DNA of 60,000 nt from Takakia lepidozioides (lineage: Eukaryota; Streptophyta; Takakiopsida; Takakiales; Takakiaceae). The translations under genes and the position numbers were made by a program. The stretch is taken from assembly GCA_030704615.1 (NCBI GenBank), contig CM060733.1, forward strand, positions 47,370,001 to 47,430,000, in the 5' to 3' direction. Each line of letters begins with the position of its first letter. Within the stretch, counting starts at the first letter, position 1. Shown here piece by piece: positions 59,283 through 60,000 of the stretch. The notes under the pieces were generated by a model. The model was given only the letters and a program-made list of their open reading frames with translations, was not told the DNA's origin and ran no database searches.

Positions 59283-59582
59283 GTATCCTCCACGTCCATA
59301 CATTCGTCTTAAGCTTGATTCACATCTCCAATAAGCTCGAGTTGGATCATGTTGGTGTCTATCTGATGGTTTGTCATAGATAGCTGTCCTATCTTTTGGT
59401 GACCAGACATACAAAACACGACTGCAGTGAGAATCTCTGTGAACAGTCAAGTGCGTGGTTAAAGAGATTTGCAAAACTTTATAATAGGATAAAACTGTAA
59501 AATACATTTGTTAGGCACTTATTGTCTCACCAACACGTCTAAGATGTCAACCTTTGCCCCCAAGTGTGTGAGGGAAGCCAGG

Positions 59583-60000
59583 AAGAGATGAAATGAAACG
59601 GTACTTAATGATGTCTCTGGAAAAATCAAAGAGCTTATGGGACAACAGAAAGCAAGAAACAAGAAAGAGACAGGGGCCCTCCACAAGCAGCCCAAAAATA
59701 ACTATTGCTCTCGTGATTGTCTAAGAGTCACACCTCATGCAGGTAAGTTGCTAAAGCATTTCTGATCCTCATAATGGAAGACCTCCAGGCAAGATTGGGT
59801 ATTATGGTACAGACAATAGAATCTCATAGTAGAATCTCATAATAGAAAGGGCAGTGAAAGAAGAAATGTTCTTCACTTCAGATTTATCTGTTGTTCCCAG
59901 CGCAAGCGGGGCATAGGTGGTCACCTACCAGTCTCAATCCACAGATGTGGGAGCCCACCCTAAACCTTCCCAATGCCCTTAGGGATTTTTCTAACGTCCA
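59583..60000 (-). mobile_element. LINE ORF2 3' relic, runs off the window
   Basis: On the minus strand the segment near 59940-59830 reads DHLCPACAGNN then SEEHFFFHCPFYYEI, with two stop codons between. It matches the zinc-knuckle motif of the plus-strand LINE at 56.6 kb. Further along (59650-59590) HKLFDFSRDIIKYRFIS matches the LINE fragment at 47.4 kb. It is decayed and lies in the intron, or 3' region, of the dioxygenase gene. Confidence 0.6.

Overview
The window is nuclear DNA of a land plant. It carries spliced plant genes with GT-AG introns of about 100-900 bp: a plant kinesin-5, a DUF1296/GIP1-like protein, an RHF-type RING-H2 ligase, a three-RRM hnRNP-like protein and a 2-oxoglutarate dioxygenase. 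Between them lie CACTA, Harbinger, LINE, SINE and gag-like relics. The mix of compact genes and repeats, with no seed-plant hallmark, makes me guess a non-seed plant (bryophyte, lycophyte or fern). That guess is inference only.

Layout. 1-5133 is the right part of a CACTA transposon with a six-exon TNPA-like accessory gene, palindromic subterminal repeats and an intact-looking 3' terminus. It ends inside what looks like the first coding exon of a reverse-strand gene. 7.15-9.30 kb is a second, gutted CACTA transposase locus that keeps its N-terminal zinc-binding region, DUF4218 and DUF4216 but has lost the catalytic core. 9.3-13.4 kb holds reverse-strand fragments, including a gag-like frame. 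14.56-14.81 kb is an unusual run of hairpins. 15.6-16.7 kb is a frameshifted Harbinger transposase. 17-20.8 kb is empty to my eye. 20.9-25.2 kb is a multi-exon, damaged locus resembling a beta-class DNA N4/N6 methyltransferase, and its introns and upstream gap carry four copies of a 24-nt dyad.

26.9-54.3 kb is the gene-rich half, with four host genes: the RRM protein (+, 12 exons, 444 aa), the GIP1-like protein (+, 10 exons, 947 aa), the RING-H2 ligase (-, convergent with GIP1) and kinesin-5 (+, 23 exons, 1015 aa, divergent from the ligase). For the three plus-strand genes the exon lengths I derived sum to an exact multiple of three with consistent phases. The ligase needs one anomalous splice donor to reach its normal C-terminus. 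Gaps hold a 253-bp tandem duplication (31.8-32.3 kb) and a cluster of tRNA-derived SINE pieces (44.9-46.3 kb).

56.3-60 kb contains LINE 3' ends in opposite orientations on either side of the first two exons of a 2OG-Fe(II) oxygenase. Its catalytic half is not in the window.

The host genes serve unrelated roles: spindle motor, RNA binding, transcription-factor cofactor, ubiquitin ligase and oxidation of small molecules. Nothing suggests a gene cluster. The most unusual material is the methyltransferase-like locus with its dyads, the hairpin run, and the apparent AT splice donor in the ligase. All splice models were made by eye from consensus sites and family knowledge.
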